Shown here: positions 44,911 to 53,167 of the stretch, in pieces
Numbering within the stretch: position 1 is the first letter of the stretch
Layout: the number at the start of each line of letters is the position of its first letter
Assembly: GCF_002754245.1 (NCBI RefSeq)
Contig: NZ_PEEX01000001.1
Span: 186,001-250,000, forward strand
Source of the DNA: Chryseobacterium sp. 52
GTDB taxonomy: Bacteria > Bacteroidota > Bacteroidia > Flavobacteriales > Weeksellaceae
Direction: 5' to 3'
DNA: 64,000 bases
Program-made: the position numbers and the translations under genes
Notes under the pieces: model-generated
Told to the model about the DNA's origin: nothing
Seen by the model: only the letters and a program-made list of their open reading frames with translations
The model's database searches: none

Positions 44911-45527
44911 TTTCTGATAATTACATAAGAATTTTTAGCTCCCGGAACAGCACCTTTTACTACTAAAAGATTTTGTTCTTGATCCACTTTTAATACTTGA
45001 AGGTTTTGTACAGTTACCTGCTTACCTCCCATTCTACCCGCCATTCTCATTCCTTTGAATACTCTCGAAGGATCCGATCCAGCACCGATAGAACCTGGAG
45101 CTCTAAGTCTGTTGTGCTGACCATGAGTAGCTTGCATTACACCTCCAAAGCCATGTCTTTTAACAACACCCTGGAAACCTTTACCTTTAGAAGTTCCTGT
45201 TACGTCAACATATTCACCTTCAGCGAATAAATTAACTTTTACTTCCTCTCCTACTTTTACTTCATCAACGAATTCTCTGTAGAATTCTACTAATTTAGCT
45301 TTCGGAGTTGAACCAGCCTTTTTGAAATGACCAGCTAACGCTTTACCTACGTTCTTTTCACTCTTGTCATCGAAACCCAATTGAACTGACTTGTAGCCGT
45401 CCTTTTCTATGGTTCTGACCTGTAAAACCGAGCATGGACCGGCTTGAATAACTGTACAAGGAATGTTTTTTCCTTCTTCGTTAAACAAAGACGTCATACC
45501 GATTTTTTTACCAATAATACCTGACAT
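44901..45527 (-). CDS. rplC: 50S ribosomal protein L3
   Basis: L3 starts 50S assembly. The 208-residue protein has [20 protein letters not shown], the [13 protein letters not shown] loop and [37 protein letters not shown] in outline. It is the first gene of this operon. rpsJ, normally just upstream, is instead at 61945-62250. Its promoter lies at 45635-45665. Confidence 0.98.
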   Translation of the reverse strand: MSGIIGKKIGMTSLFNEEGKNIPCTVIQAGPCSVLQVRTIEKDGYKSVQLGFDDKSEKNVGKALAGHFKKAGSTPKAKLVEFYREFVDEVKVGEEVKVNLFAEGEYVDVTGTSKGKGFQGVVKRHGFGGVMQATHGQHNRLRAPGSIGAGSDPSRVFKGMRMAGRMGGKQVTVQNLQVLKVDQEQNLLVVKGAVPGAKNSYVIIRKWN

Positions 45528-45634
45528 TGTTTATGTTATAATAAAATTTATCTTACTAGTTTCTACATTTTTAGGAGGTCTGAAGTAATTTCTACTTTTG
45601 ATATAGGCATACTACGCCCCTAAAATGGAGTGTG

Positions 45635-45665
45635 CAAATTTATGAATATTTTTATAACTGACAAA
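45635..45665 (-). promoter_or_regulatory. Promoter of the rplC-rplQ operon
   Basis: On the minus strand TTTG (complement of 45662-45665), a 19-nt spacer and TAAATTTG (complement of 45635-45642) are a full match to the Bacteroidota consensus. The leader to rplC would be about 100 nt, long enough for ribosomal-protein feedback control. Confidence 0.85.
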
Positions 45666-45775
45666 TATTTTGAGTAAAATATTTTGATTTTTAATCAATT
45701 AGGGAATTTTGAGAAAATCCGGACGAAATTTTCAGAGAAATTATTTTGATTTTAGAAAAGAAATTAAGAAGAAGC

Positions 45776-46540
45776 TTATTTCACAATAACACTTACCCCT
45801 ATTTCCTCCAGTCCCACTCTATCCTCTTCACAAATACCACTGTCTGTGATCAGATAATCTATTTTATCAAGAGTCGCAATCTTCCCGAAGCCTTTCTTAT
45901 TCAGTTTTGAAGAATCACCAAGAATGACCACTTTTTCAGAACACTCTATCATGAGCTGATTCAAATGGGCTTCAGCAGCATTAGAAGTACTGATCCCAAA
46001 TTCCATATCGATCCCGTCTACGCCAAGGAATAGTTTATTACAGGAAAACTGTCTGAGGATGGTTTCTGAAATAGAACCTACAATAGAAGTAGAACTCTTT
46101 CTCACCTCACCTCCCAATTGAATGATATTAATATTAGGATTGTTACAAAGCTCCAGAGCCACCCTTAAAGAGGAAGTAAGAACCGTTAATGGGCCGAAAT
46201 TCGCCAGCATTCTCGCAAGATAATGCATCGTAGTGCCGGAAGCCAGAATAATACAGTCATTCTCCTGGATCAGTTGCAAAGCAGCTTTCGCTATATTTTG
46301 TTTTGCTTCTACGTTGATGTTTTCTTTCTCATCAACATTCCTTTCATAAGCATATCGTACATGCTTGCTTGCCCCTCCATGGTTTCGGAAAAGCAATCCC
46401 AGACTTTCGAGATAATTCAGATCCTTTCGGACCGTAACCGACGAAACATTAAACCTCTCGCACAAATCCTGTACCAGAACATGGCCTTTTTCATCCAGTT
46501 CTTTCAGTATATCATCGTGCCTTGGTATTAACTTTTCCAT
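45776..46540 (-). CDS. glpR: DeoR-family repressor of glycerol genes
   Basis: The 254-residue protein has the N-terminal DeoR winged HTH (GHVLVQDLCERFNVSSVTVRKDLNYLESLGLLFRNHGG) and a DeoRC sugar-phosphate sensor domain (ILASGTTMHYLARML, LGGEVRKSSTSIVGS, FLGVDGIDMEFGIST, VVILGDSSKLNKKGFGKI). It is divergent from glpD with 117 nt between them. It likely represses the glp operon in the absence of glycerol 3-phosphate, binding the AACGAAAC array. The glpR name rests on context. Confidence 0.87.
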   Translation of the reverse strand: MEKLIPRHDDILKELDEKGHVLVQDLCERFNVSSVTVRKDLNYLESLGLLFRNHGGASKHVRYAYERNVDEKENINVEAKQNIAKAALQLIQENDCIILASGTTMHYLARMLANFGPLTVLTSSLRVALELCNNPNINIIQLGGEVRKSSTSIVGSISETILRQFSCNKLFLGVDGIDMEFGISTSNAAEAHLNQLMIECSEKVVILGDSSKLNKKGFGKIATLDKIDYLITDSGICEEDRVGLEEIGVSVIVK

Positions 46541-46607
46541 TCTGATTATTTCATCAAAAATACCATTTTTTTTCGAGAACGATAAAATTTCATTTATTTT
46601 CTTTTTA

Positions 46608-46669
46608 GTTTCGTTTTTAATTTATACATTTGAAAACGAAACATAAACGAAACATTTATGAAACGAAAC
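46608..46669 (+). promoter_or_regulatory. GlpR operator array and glp promoter
   Basis: GTTTCGTTTT (46608-46617) and AAAACGAAAC (46633-46642) form a perfect 10-bp inverted repeat. Two more AACGAAAC copies follow at 46646-46653 and 46662-46669, the last lying inside the first codons of glpD. A -7 box TACATTTG (46625-46632) lies inside the inverted repeat, so bound repressor would cover the promoter. Confidence 0.75.
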
Positions 46670-48256
46670 GAAGAACTTAGTAAACTGACCAGTGTTCAGG
46701 AATGGGACTTTATTGTCATAGGAGGTGGCGCAAGCGGCCTTGGTTCAGCATTGGATGCAGCCAGCAGAGGATTTAAGACTTTACTTTTGGAATCTCATGA
46801 TTTCGCAAAGGCAACCTCCAGCCGTAGCACCAAACTGGTACACGGCGGTGTACGATATCTCGCACAGGGAGATATTGGGCTTGTAAAAGAAGCTTTAAAA
46901 GAAAGAGGGCTGCTTGCTCAGAACGCAGCACATGTAGTCAAAAACCAGTCATTCATTATCCCCAATTATACATGGTGGGGAGGTATCTATTATAAAATAG
47001 GACTGTCTATCTATGATTTTCTTGCAGGAAAGCTCAGCCTTGGAAAGACAAGATATATCAGTAAGTCTAAAACCATTGAAAAACTACCAACCATTGAACA
47101 GCATAACCTTGCAAGCGGTGTGGTGTACCAGGACGGACAGTTTGACGATGCGCGATTAGCCATTAATTTATCTCAAACCCTCATTGAAAAGGGAGGAAGT
47201 GCAGTTAATTATATGAAGGTAACCGGTCTCCTAAAAAACGATTCCGGGAAAATAAACGGCGTCAAAGCAGAAGATCAGTTTTCAAACCAGCAGTATGAGC
47301 TCCGTGCAAAAGCTGTTATCAATGCAACTGGTGTATTCACGAATGACATTCTGAATATGAATAATCCTAAGCATGGAAAATTTGTAGTTCCAAGCCAGGG
47401 TATTCATTTGGTATTGGATAAATCTTTCCTGAAAAGTGATGATGCCATCATGATCCCTAAAACATCAGACGGCAGGGTCCTTTTCGTTGTCCCTTGGCAT
47501 GACAGAGCTTTGGTTGGAACAACAGACACTCTTCTGGAAAGTCCCAGCTTCGAGCCACACGCTCTGGAATCTGAAATTAGTTTCGTTTTAAATACAGCCA
47601 GACAATATTTAGCAAAGAAACCAACGAGAGAAGATGTAAAATCAATGTTCGCAGGATTAAGACCACTGGCAGCTCCAAAAGAAGGAGGTAAAAACACAAA
47701 AGAAGTGTCCAGAAGTCACAAAGTCATTACTTCCGATACAGGATTGGTTTCCATCATCGGCGGAAAATGGACTACTTACCGTAAAATGGCAGAAGATACT
47801 GTTGACAAAGCTGTAGAGATTCTTAATTTACATGGAGGTCCTTCTCAAACAGAGAATATGTCTATTCATGGGAATATGAACGCTGAACTTGTTGACCGCA
47901 GCAATCATCTGTATGTCTACGGATCCGATATACCCGCTATAAAATCATTGCAGAGCAGTGATCCTCAATATTCAAAGAAAATCCATCCCGACCACAATTT
48001 TACTATTGCTGAAGCGGTATGGGCCGTGAGACATGAAATGGCAGAAACTATAGAAGATATTCTTGCCAGAAGAGTACGTCTTTTATTTTTAGACGCAAGA
48101 GCAGCAATCGACAGCGCTCATACCATTGCACAACTCATTGCCAAAGAAAAAGGATACACTGAAGAATGGGCAAATGAACAGGAAAAAGAATTTATTGAAT
48201 TAGCAAAAGGATATTTATTAACCCCTTACTCTCCCAAAACTATTACTCATAATTAA
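46658..48256 (+). CDS. glpD: Aerobic-type glycerol-3-phosphate dehydrogenase
   Basis: GlpD oxidises glycerol 3-phosphate to dihydroxyacetone phosphate with electrons passed to quinone, at the inner membrane. The 532-residue protein has the FAD dinucleotide motif [35 protein letters not shown], the FAD-binding [10 protein letters not shown] segment and the [19 protein letters not shown] motif, plus a helical C-terminal domain. It is the first gene of glpD-glpK-glpF. Its first residues MKRNE are coded by an operator repeat. Confidence 0.96.
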   Translation: MKRNEELSKLTSVQEWDFIVIGGGASGLGSALDAASRGFKTLLLESHDFAKATSSRSTKLVHGGVRYLAQGDIGLVKEALKERGLLAQNAAHVVKNQSFIIPNYTWWGGIYYKIGLSIYDFLAGKLSLGKTRYISKSKTIEKLPTIEQHNLASGVVYQDGQFDDARLAINLSQTLIEKGGSAVNYMKVTGLLKNDSGKINGVKAEDQFSNQQYELRAKAVINATGVFTNDILNMNNPKHGKFVVPSQGIHLVLDKSFLKSDDAIMIPKTSDGRVLFVVPWHDRALVGTTDTLLESPSFEPHALESEISFVLNTARQYLAKKPTREDVKSMFAGLRPLAAPKEGGKNTKEVSRSHKVITSDTGLVSIIGGKWTTYRKMAEDTVDKAVEILNLHGGPSQTENMSIHGNMNAELVDRSNHLYVYGSDIPAIKSLQSSDPQYSKKIHPDHNFTIAEAVWAVRHEMAETIEDILARRVRLLFLDARAAIDSAHTIAQLIAKEKGYTEEWANEQEKEFIELAKGYLLTPYSPKTITHN

Positions 48257-48267
48257 AAATTTGCAGT

Positions 48268-49764
48268 ATGAAGGAAAAACTGATTCTCGCTCTAGACCAG
48301 GGTACAACTTCCTCTAGAGCCATTTTATTCAACCACAGCGGAGCTATAGAATATATCTCCCAGAAAAATTTCGAACAGATATTCCCTACTCCCGGGTGGG
48401 TAGAACATGATCCTAATGAAATATGGTCATCTCAAATATCTGTTGCCGCAGAAATTATAGCCAAAGCCGGTATTTCCGGACTGGAAGTAGCAGCGATCGG
48501 TATCACCAATCAACGTGAAACTACAGTAGTTTGGGACAAAGAAACCGGTGAACCTGTTTATAATGCTATTGTATGGCAGGACAGGAGAACCGCTAAGTAT
48601 TGTGACGAACTCAAAGAACAGGGCCATGCCGAAATCATCAAAGAAAAAACCGGACTTGTACTGGATGCTTATTTTTCAGCAACCAAATTGAAATGGATCC
48701 TGGATAATGTAGAAGGCGCAAGGGAAAAAGCAGCAGAAGGAAAACTATGCTTCGGAACAGTTGACACCTGGCTTGTATGGAAACTTACCCGTGGAAAAAT
48801 GTTCATCACCGATGTTTCCAATGCCAGCAGAACGATGCTTCTGAACATTCATACCTTAGAATGGGATCAGGAACTTCTGGATTTATTTGATATTCCAAGA
48901 TCTGTTCTTCCTGAAGTAAAGCAGAGCAGCGAAATCTATGGTGAAACCGCAACGACTTTATTTTCCACAAAAATTCCCATTGCAGGAATTGCAGGAGATC
49001 AGCAGGCGGCTTTATTCGGACAGATGTGCATCACTCCGGGAATGGTTAAAAATACCTACGGAACAGGATGCTTCCTATTAATGAATACAGGAAAAGAAGC
49101 GGTCTCTTCCAAAAACAACTTATTAACTACTGTTGCATGGAAAATCAATGGAGAAGTTAATTATGCACTGGAAGGAAGTGTATTTGTAGGAGGCGCAGCT
49201 ATACAGTGGCTGAGAGACGGACTTAAACTTATCCATTCATCTGAAGAAGTAAATGATCTTGCAGCAAGTGTTGAAGATAATGGAGGTGTTTACTTTGTTC
49301 CCGCATTAACAGGATTGGGAGCACCCTATTGGGATCAGTATGCCAGAGGAACAATTGTGGGTGTTACCCGCGGAACAACCAACGGGCATATCGCAAGAGC
49401 AACCTTAGAAGGAATAGCATTTCAGGTGTATGATGTTGTGAAATCTATGGAAGCAGATTCCGGAAGACCCAGTCTGGAACTGAGAGTAGACGGAGGTGCC
49501 TCTGCAAGTGATCTTCTGATGCAGATACAGTCTGACCTTTTCAGTTTTAAAATCACAAGACCGAAAACCCTTGAGACCACTGCTTTAGGGGCAGCGTATC
49601 TTGCAGGTTTAGCAGTAGGTTACTGGAAAGATATTAACGAAATCCAGTCTCAATGGGTTGTCGACAAAGATTTCCATCCAAAAGTGGATAAGGAAAAAGC
49701 AGATAATATGATCCATTTCTGGAACAAAGCTGTAAAGCGTGCCCAAAGCTGGATCGAAGATTAA
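48268..49764 (+). CDS. glpK: Glycerol kinase
   Basis: GlpK phosphorylates glycerol with ATP, trapping it in the cell. The 498-residue FGGY-family protein has [15 protein letters not shown] (phosphate 1), [44 protein letters not shown] and the [15 protein letters not shown] and [16 protein letters not shown] signatures. It follows glpD by 11 nt. Confidence 0.98.
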   Translation: MKEKLILALDQGTTSSRAILFNHSGAIEYISQKNFEQIFPTPGWVEHDPNEIWSSQISVAAEIIAKAGISGLEVAAIGITNQRETTVVWDKETGEPVYNAIVWQDRRTAKYCDELKEQGHAEIIKEKTGLVLDAYFSATKLKWILDNVEGAREKAAEGKLCFGTVDTWLVWKLTRGKMFITDVSNASRTMLLNIHTLEWDQELLDLFDIPRSVLPEVKQSSEIYGETATTLFSTKIPIAGIAGDQQAALFGQMCITPGMVKNTYGTGCFLLMNTGKEAVSSKNNLLTTVAWKINGEVNYALEGSVFVGGAAIQWLRDGLKLIHSSEEVNDLAASVEDNGGVYFVPALTGLGAPYWDQYARGTIVGVTRGTTNGHIARATLEGIAFQVYDVVKSMEADSGRPSLELRVDGGASASDLLMQIQSDLFSFKITRPKTLETTALGAAYLAGLAVGYWKDINEIQSQWVVDKDFHPKVDKEKADNMIHFWNKAVKRAQSWIED

Positions 49765-49789
49765 ATCCTTAAATAAAAAAAAACTACTC

Positions 49790-50521
49790 ATGACCCCATT
49801 TACCGCAGAACTCATAGGCACCATGCTTATGATATTACTAGGCAACGGCGTTGTTGCCAACGTTGTCTTAAAGGACACTAAAGGAAATAACTCAGGATGG
49901 ATCGTCATTACGACTGCCTGGGCACTGGCTGTTTTTGTAGGCGTTACGGTTGCTGGCCCTGTAAGCGGGGCCCATCTGAATCCAGCTGTAACGATTGGAC
50001 TGGCTGCAGCAGGAAAATTCTCATGGGATCTGGTTCCCTCTTATATTGCAGCACAGATGATGGGCGGCATGCTGGGAGCTTTCCTTGTCTGGCTTTTCAA
50101 CAAAGATCATTTTGCAATTACAGAAGATGAAGGTGCAAAACTGGCCTGTTTCAGTACAGGGCCTGCTATCAGAAATACTTTTTCCAATCTGATCAGTGAG
50201 ATCATCGGAACTTTCGTCCTGGTGTTTGTCATCTTTCATTTTTCGGATCCAAGTATTTCTCTGAATGCTGACCCTGCTGCAAAAGTAGGACTCGGTTCTG
50301 TAGGAGCTCTTCCTGTAACCCTTTTAGTATGGGCTATAGGTTTATCATTGGGAGGAACAACCGGCTATGCTATTAATCCGGCCAGAGACTTAGCCCCAAG
50401 GATTATGCATGCTATACTTCCTGTAAAAGGCAGCAGTGACTGGGGATATGCCTGGATTCCTATTGCAGGCCCTATTCTTGGGAGTATTATTGCAGCTGTT
50501 TTATTCGGAATTTTACACTAA
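49790..50521 (+). CDS. glpF: Glycerol facilitator (aquaglyceroporin)
   Basis: From the ATG at 49790 (MTPFTAELIGTMLM) the product has 243 residues and six membrane helices. It has the two aquaporin half-helices, HLNPAVTIG and AINPARDLAPR. The Asp after the second NPA box (NPARD) marks the glycerol-conducting subgroup. A longer frame from 49739 overlaps glpK and adds a charged tail; I reject it. The downstream outer-membrane protein starts 11 nt later. Confidence 0.95.
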   Translation: MTPFTAELIGTMLMILLGNGVVANVVLKDTKGNNSGWIVITTAWALAVFVGVTVAGPVSGAHLNPAVTIGLAAAGKFSWDLVPSYIAAQMMGGMLGAFLVWLFNKDHFAITEDEGAKLACFSTGPAIRNTFSNLISEIIGTFVLVFVIFHFSDPSISLNADPAAKVGLGSVGALPVTLLVWAIGLSLGGTTGYAINPARDLAPRIMHAILPVKGSSDWGYAWIPIAGPILGSIIAAVLFGILH

Positions 50522-50532
50522 AAACATACCCG

Positions 50533-51333
50533 ATGAAAATTTTTAAAATTGTATGCCTGATTATTTTGGGCACAGGAAAGCTATTCTCTCAGGAGAACGA
50601 GGAAGCTAAAGAGAGCAGCAGGCTGGATTTTACAGCTAACATTCAAAACAATCACTTGTGGAGAGGTTTGATTATTACAGACAAACCCGTAGTGATGGGA
50701 AATCTCTCTTATGCTTTAGATGCTGAAAAGAAATGGAAGGTTGGTATTTGGGGTGCTTCTGCTTTAGCTGACGATAAAGATGGTACTCATTATAAAGAGA
50801 TCAATTATTACATTCAGTATTCCCATAACCGTTTGTATATTGGACTATGGGACTTGTACAACTCAAGAAATATTAATACAGCTGTTGCTGCAGATGATAT
50901 TTTCAGTTATTCACAAAGGAGGACAGCCCATATTATTGATCTTAGAACCAATTACACTTTCGGACCGGCCTTTCCTATTAATATTGAAGCTGATATTATG
51001 CTGTATGGAGGGGCTAATGCGGGAGAAGTCGTTCTGGAGTCTGACGGAAGCTATAAAAAGAATAAATATTCAACCTATGTTCAGGCCAGTTACCCGGTAA
51101 TTGCGGGACAGAAAGTGAATTTAGATGCTTTCATCGGTGCCGGATTTGCTTTGAACGACCGGAATTTCCTTTATGGAAATGGCAAAAACAGCTTTGATAT
51201 TGTCAACGTTGGGGTAAAAGCAGGGAAAACCATTAAGATTACGGAACATTACAGTCTTCCGGTTTCTATGATGGCCATGTGGAATCCTTCCAACAAATAT
51301 GCAAGAATACAGTTGGCAGCTACTGTTTTTTAA
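50533..51333 (+). CDS. Outer-membrane protein linked to glp operon, unknown family
   Basis: The 266-residue protein has a Sec signal (to about FSQ, residue 20). The mature part is a series of alternating strands (LDFTANIQNNHLWRGLIITD, KWKVGIWGASAL, INYYIQYSHNRLYIGLWDLYN, YVQASYPVIAGQKVNLDAFIGAGF), ending ARIQLAATVF with the C-terminal Phe of many outer-membrane proteins. It resembles the TorF-type barrel proteins but I cannot prove the family. Its place at the end of glpD-glpK-glpF suggests a role in glycerol passage or sensing at the outer membrane. Confidence 0.75.
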   Translation: MKIFKIVCLIILGTGKLFSQENEEAKESSRLDFTANIQNNHLWRGLIITDKPVVMGNLSYALDAEKKWKVGIWGASALADDKDGTHYKEINYYIQYSHNRLYIGLWDLYNSRNINTAVAADDIFSYSQRRTAHIIDLRTNYTFGPAFPINIEADIMLYGGANAGEVVLESDGSYKKNKYSTYVQASYPVIAGQKVNLDAFIGAGFALNDRNFLYGNGKNSFDIVNVGVKAGKTIKITEHYSLPVSMMAMWNPSNKYARIQLAATVF

Positions 51334-51360
51334 TATTAATTTTCAACTCAATAATAAAGA

Positions 51361-51384
51361 ACCATTCCGTTTCGGAGTGGTTTT
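51361..51384 (+). terminator. Terminator of the glp operon
   Basis: ACCATTCCG (51361-51369), loop TTT, CGGAGTGGT (51373-51381) with one wobble pair and a following T-run. Confidence 0.88.
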
Positions 51385-51672
51385 TATGTTTTTGAATTGA
51401 TTGGATGTTCAACTACAAAAGTCTCCAAAATTATTTTAAGTTACTCACTTTGCGGATAAGCAGTACACCTAAGCTTTATGAAGATCTTTAATTCTCTTCT
51501 TATGTGATCTTACTGTTTTCAGGGAAGGCAAAGCTTTTGAAACTAAAGCGTTTTAAAGTGTTTGAATGAATTAAAAAATTTTGTCCCATTTGTGGTTAAA
51601 AAAAATTCGATGTAATTACTCCAAACACGCAATCACCGGGTTTTTACGGTTTAATTTTTGCTTAAATATTTT

Positions 51673-51680
51673 TACTTTTG
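51673..51680 (+). promoter_or_regulatory. Candidate -7 box of the 51692 gene
   Basis: TACTTTTG matches TAnnTTTG, 11 nt before the ATG at 51692, implying a leader of only a few bases. No TTG at the usual distance. Confidence 0.4.
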
Positions 51681-51691
51681 AAAAAAAATAT

Positions 51692-52111
51692 ATGAAAACG
51701 ATTATAAGCTTAGTGATCTTATGCATCAGTATTTTATCTTTTGCCCAGACAAAAGCTCCTTTCACGGGATACAGGAGTTTTGATATTCTTGAAGGATTCA
51801 GTGGATCAGGAACTCCTCATTATTATCTGGATATAAAGAAAAACGGCGATGTCTATTTTGGGTTTGTTCAGGTAAACCAGGCAGACGGAACAGAAACCAC
51901 CGAAGAAATGAATGCGGGAAAATACAACCCAAAAGTAATGAAAGCAGATTTTAAAAAATGGGGCGAAAATTTTTACGTAAAATTTGACAAGGACCATATT
52001 TATCTTACCGATAAAGAAGGAAACATCCAGAAATCTGAAGACTGCTGCTCTGCTATGGAAAGCGCAACCAAGGATATCTGTACCTGCGAAAGCAAACTGT
52101 ACAAGAAATGA
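51692..52111 (+). CDS. Small secreted protein, first gene of an unknown cassette
   Basis: From the ATG at 51692 (MKTIISLVILCISILSFAQ) the 139-residue product has a Sec signal; a longer frame from 51581 hides it. The mature part shows YRSFDILEGFSGSGTPHYYLDI, DVYFGFVQVNQADGTE and KNFYVKFDKDHIYLTDKEG strands, and a Cys-rich C-terminus (SEDCCSAMESATKDICTCESK). I recognise no family. Its stop overlaps the next ATG (ATGA at 52108-52111), so the next protein is translationally coupled. Confidence 0.75.
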   Translation: MKTIISLVILCISILSFAQTKAPFTGYRSFDILEGFSGSGTPHYYLDIKKNGDVYFGFVQVNQADGTETTEEMNAGKYNPKVMKADFKKWGENFYVKFDKDHIYLTDKEGNIQKSEDCCSAMESATKDICTCESKLYKK

Positions 52112-53079
52112 AAATAGTAAAGCTATTATTCATTCTCATTCTTTTTGCCTCATGCAGCAGCAAAGAGAACCATCCTTATACTTTTTATTACTGGAAAACA
52201 CACCTTAAGCTGGATCAGGAAGAGAAAAAAGTACTGGATCAGGCTTCGGTTCCTTATCTGTATACCCGATTTTTTGATATAGACAAAACCGGCGGAAAGT
52301 TTCTTCCTGTGGGTACCATTACCAAAGACAACAGTTTCAAAACGGACAAGCAGATTGTACCAACGGTCTTCATTACCAACCAGTCTATGTTTTGTATTTC
52401 GGCTGAAGAGATCAGGTTTCTGGCAAAAAGTATTCATGAGCTGGTTCAGAAGAAGGCAAAAGAATATCATTTAAAAATCAATAATGAGATTCAGATCGAC
52501 TGTGACTGGACAGCCGGAACACGGGATGACTATTTCAAATTTCTAAAGGAGCTGAAAAAGATTTCCGGAAAAGAGATCACCTGTACCCTTCGCCTCCATC
52601 AGGTAAAAGATAAAAACCAAACCGGGATTCCTCCTGTAGAAAAGGTTTATCTGATGTGCTACTCTACTTCCTCGCCGCTGGAAAATTCCAACAAAAATTC
52701 TATTCTGGATGTAACCACCTTGAAAAGCTATCTTTCAAAACTGGAAGATTATCCAATTAAAAAAATTGAGGTTGCCCTTCCGATCTATTCCTGGGGAATT
52801 GTAACCAATCATCTTGAAAAGCATAAATTAATTAATGCCTTATCTAAAAAAGATCTTGAGAATTCCGGATTTAAAAAGATATCAGATCATGAGGTTGAAA
52901 TTATTAAAGACGGTTTCTATTTCGGAAGTTTCTTAAGCAAAGGCTTCAGAATAAAGGTTGAAGAAATATCAAACGAACAACTAAAAGATGTTATCCATTT
53001 TCTGGAGAAAAAAATCCCACATTTTAATATTATTTATTATCAATTAGATAGTAAATTTGTAAGTAACCGGAATTTTTAA
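52108..53079 (+). CDS. Lipoprotein of unknown function, possibly TIM-barrel-like
   Basis: The 323-residue product has a lipoprotein signal (LILFASC, Cys16). Around residues 128-150 EIQIDCDWTAGTRDDYFKFLKEL and ITCTLRLHQVKD, and around 180-195 VEKVYLMCYSTSSP, resemble strand-acid motifs of glycosidase-like TIM barrels (as in DUF3142-type proteins), but the match is weak and I do not claim a catalytic function. The DCDW-type acid and downstream strand layout are what to test. It overlaps the preceding gene by 4 nt and precedes the 908-residue gene. Confidence 0.7.
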   Translation: MKIVKLLFILILFASCSSKENHPYTFYYWKTHLKLDQEEKKVLDQASVPYLYTRFFDIDKTGGKFLPVGTITKDNSFKTDKQIVPTVFITNQSMFCISAEEIRFLAKSIHELVQKKAKEYHLKINNEIQIDCDWTAGTRDDYFKFLKELKKISGKEITCTLRLHQVKDKNQTGIPPVEKVYLMCYSTSSPLENSNKNSILDVTTLKSYLSKLEDYPIKKIEVALPIYSWGIVTNHLEKHKLINALSKKDLENSGFKKISDHEVEIIKDGFYFGSFLSKGFRIKVEEISNEQLKDVIHFLEKKIPHFNIIYYQLDSKFVSNRNF

Positions 53080-53093
53080 AGTTTTATCCCTCA

Positions 53094-53128
53094 CTGATTG
53101 AGTAGATTAGGCAGATTTAAAATTTCCC
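53094..53128. repeat. Decayed short repeat, copy A
   Basis: Segment beginning CTGATTGAGTAGATTAGG (continuing CAGATTTAAAAT) agrees at 19 of 23 positions with the segment at 56608-56640. Both have GCAGATT-type units about 11 nt apart. Confidence 0.45.
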
Positions 53129-53167
53129 TGGTTTTTAATTATAAAATAAAAAACACCCATTAACTAT

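Larger units (their letters stand above)
51334..51691. other. 358-nt intergenic region
   Basis: It holds the glp terminator (51361-51381), a TACTTTTG box (51673-51680) for the next gene, and an intervening stretch (about 51440-51570) that shows no coding signal and looks like decayed repeat sequence. I did not find an RNA gene. Confidence 0.5.

Noticed and set aside
51440..51570. Possible small RNA or decayed gene in the gap before 51692
   Set aside because: No stable stem, no start-to-stop frame of note and no promoter; at most a decayed repeat.
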